A stretch of 64,000 nt of DNA from Prevotella sp. GTDB lineage: Bacteria > Bacteroidota > Bacteroidia > Bacteroidales > Bacteroidaceae. Positions 63,044-64,000 of the stretch are shown piece after piece (positions within the stretch are counted from its first letter, which is position 1; each line of letters begins with the position of its first letter). The notes beneath the pieces were generated by a model. That model was not told where the DNA came from. It saw only the letters and a program-made list of their open reading frames with translations, and ran no database searches. The position numbers were made by a program, and so were the translations under genes. The stretch is from NCBI GenBank assembly GCA_017462915.1, contig JAFTQG010000010.1, positions 1 to 64,000 on the forward strand, in the 5' to 3' direction.

Positions 63044-64000
63044 TTACCGCTTCTTCTTCCAACGCAGGAAAGCGACTAAAGTGCAGATGCCGGAGAGGAA
63101 GCCTACCGTATATGACAAAACGGCATTGAGTCCAAGAGCCTGTCCCGATATGCACAGGAACGTCATGCTGACGATTGTCATGAAGACCGCCGGGACAAGA
63201 CTTATCCAATAACATTTCCCTTTCTGCGTCAGATATACAGTAATGGCCCAGAGCGTGAATACAGACAGAGTCTGGTTTGCCCAGCCGAAATATTTCCATA
63301 TAATGTTGAAACCGTCCTTGTTCTCCATCTGCCATACAAGAAGCATTATGGTAACGGCAAACATCGGGATACATATATACAGACGTTTAAAGACCTGCTT
63401 CTGGTCCATGTGCAGATACTCGGCAATAATCAGTCTTGCAGAACGTAGCGCTGTGTCACCGCTTGTTATAGGAGCCGCAACGACACCTATAATGGCAAGG
63501 ATGCCACCGGCAACACCAAGCCAGCTGTTGCACATTATCATGACAACCTCTGCTGCATTGCCGAAAACCTGAGTGATATTCGTCCCCTCCGCAAGCTGTC
63601 GCTCGACACCGGCAAGCTGTTCGGGAGCTGTAGAGGCAAGAACTTCCCGCCATCCGTCAGCATAGAAGAAATAGCTTGCCACCGTTGCCCATATCAGTGC
63701 TATGACTCCCTCTGTAATCATGGCACCGTAGAATATCGGGCGGCACATCTTCTCCGACTTGACACATCTCGCCATGAGTGGTGTCTGTGTCGCATGGAAG
63801 CCGCTTATGGCACCGCAGGCAATGGTGATGAAGAGAGCCGGGAACAACGGGTCAGGGTCTTTTATGCCAAGCCTCTCGACTCCCATATTGCCCAAGCCGT
63901 CCCACACCTCAGGTATTGCAGGGAAATGGATAAACAACATTATCATCAATCCTACTGCCATGAATATGAGAGCGATGGCAAAGAGCGGATATATTTTGCC
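63044..64000 (-). CDS. CstA-type carbon starvation/pyruvate transporter, partial at window edge
   Basis: At least 318 residues are visible; the frame continues past the right end of the window with no start codon there. 'AISGFHATQTPLMARC', 'ITSGDTALRSARLIIAEYL' and 'WANQTLSVFTLWAITVYLTQKGK' are CstA features, with about eight helices seen. CstA/YjiY proteins import pyruvate or peptides in starvation. The N-terminal part lies outside the window. Confidence 0.9.
   Translation of the reverse strand, partial: GKIYPLFAIALIFMAVGLMIMLFIHFPAIPEVWDGLGNMGVERLGIKDPDPLFPALFITIACGAISGFHATQTPLMARCVKSEKMCRPIFYGAMITEGVIALIWATVASYFFYADGWREVLASTAPEQLAGVERQLAEGTNITQVFGNAAEVVMIMCNSWLGVAGGILAIIGVVAAPITSGDTALRSARLIIAEYLHMDQKQVFKRLYICIPMFAVTIMLLVWQMENKDGFNIIWKYFGWANQTLSVFTLWAITVYLTQKGKCYWISLVPAVFMTIVSMTFLCISGQALGLNAVLSYTVGFLSGICTLVAFLRWKKKR

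Noticed and set aside
1..64000. tRNA, rRNA or insertion sequences
   Set aside because: No cloverleaf, rRNA core or transposase frame was recognised on either strand by reading; short tRNAs could be missed without a search tool.

Overview
The window looks like a chromosomal stretch of a Bacteroidetes gut or oral anaerobe, most likely of the Prevotella group. Several signs agree: promoter boxes of the form TAnnTTTG (with TTTG about 20 bases upstream at the best sites), short SPII lipoproteins of DUF4369, DUF4827 and DUF3332 type, a BspA-like leucine-rich surface protein with a short C-terminal tail typical of Prevotella secreted proteins, an S16 with a long Ala/Lys tail, an RnfBCDGEA operon headed by an RseC-like gene, and an M13 peptidase. 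No rRNA, tRNA, prophage or insertion sequence was found. The genus is an inference; no marker gene was compared.

Layout. 1-10.3 kb (mostly minus): a PIN-domain protein with RGG-type disordered arms, a HAD phosphatase, two ABC-F ATPases, EngB, an M13 peptidase and MltG. 10.3-17.5 kb (plus): nitroreductase, Maf, then rseC-rnfBCDGEA. 17.6-22 kb (minus): a small protein resembling the FtsZ C-terminal domain, Ndk, a MATE exporter, DnaX. 22-27 kb (plus): FtsB/DivIC, a membrane protein, a DUF4369 lipoprotein, dihydroorotase, an RluA-type pseudouridine synthase, a 50-residue membrane protein, S16. 27.5-39.9 kb (minus): DUF3332, GNAT, corrinoid adenosyltransferase, two Na+/solute symporters, two UroD-fold methyltransferase genes (one fused to homocysteine methyltransferase and B12 domains), L-fucose isomerase and a DapA/NanA-type aldolase. 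40-51.2 kb: TrmD, PepT, a minus block (DUF4738-like lipoprotein, small protein, RibH, TPR protein), then RecF, a DUF721 protein, a nucleotidyltransferase, a DHH phosphoesterase, DUF4827, GlmM and GNAT. 51.3-57.4 kb is the accessory-looking part: BspA-like protein, a structured RNA, an HNH endonuclease, a possible small RNA, DUF1846 and tandem repeats. 57.4-64 kb: HAD phosphatase, a two-component pair (RprXY-like), C69 dipeptidase, an outer-membrane barrel and a CstA-type transporter cut by the window end.

How the genes may work together. The 28.9-39.8 kb block reads as a nutrient-uptake and corrinoid methyl-transfer cluster. A UroD-like domain, a homocysteine S-methyltransferase domain and a B12 domain lie in one 988-residue chain, beside a second UroD-type protein with a zinc H-x-C...C signature, FucI, an aldolase and symporters. 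My inference is that a methyl group from an imported methylated compound is passed through a corrinoid to homocysteine. The rnf operon encodes an ion-pumping redox complex whose RnfB is unusually short and lacks the ferredoxin-type clusters; RnfB and RnfC share almost the same 35-residue Cys-containing C-terminal tail.

The strongest non-coding signal is a family of four dispersed intergenic elements (about 11.1, 27.3, 42.1 and 53.6 kb). Each has four GGTNACC palindromes spaced exactly 22 bp apart. The centre bases change together between units 1 and 2 in three of the four copies, which points to paired hairpins or phased protein sites.
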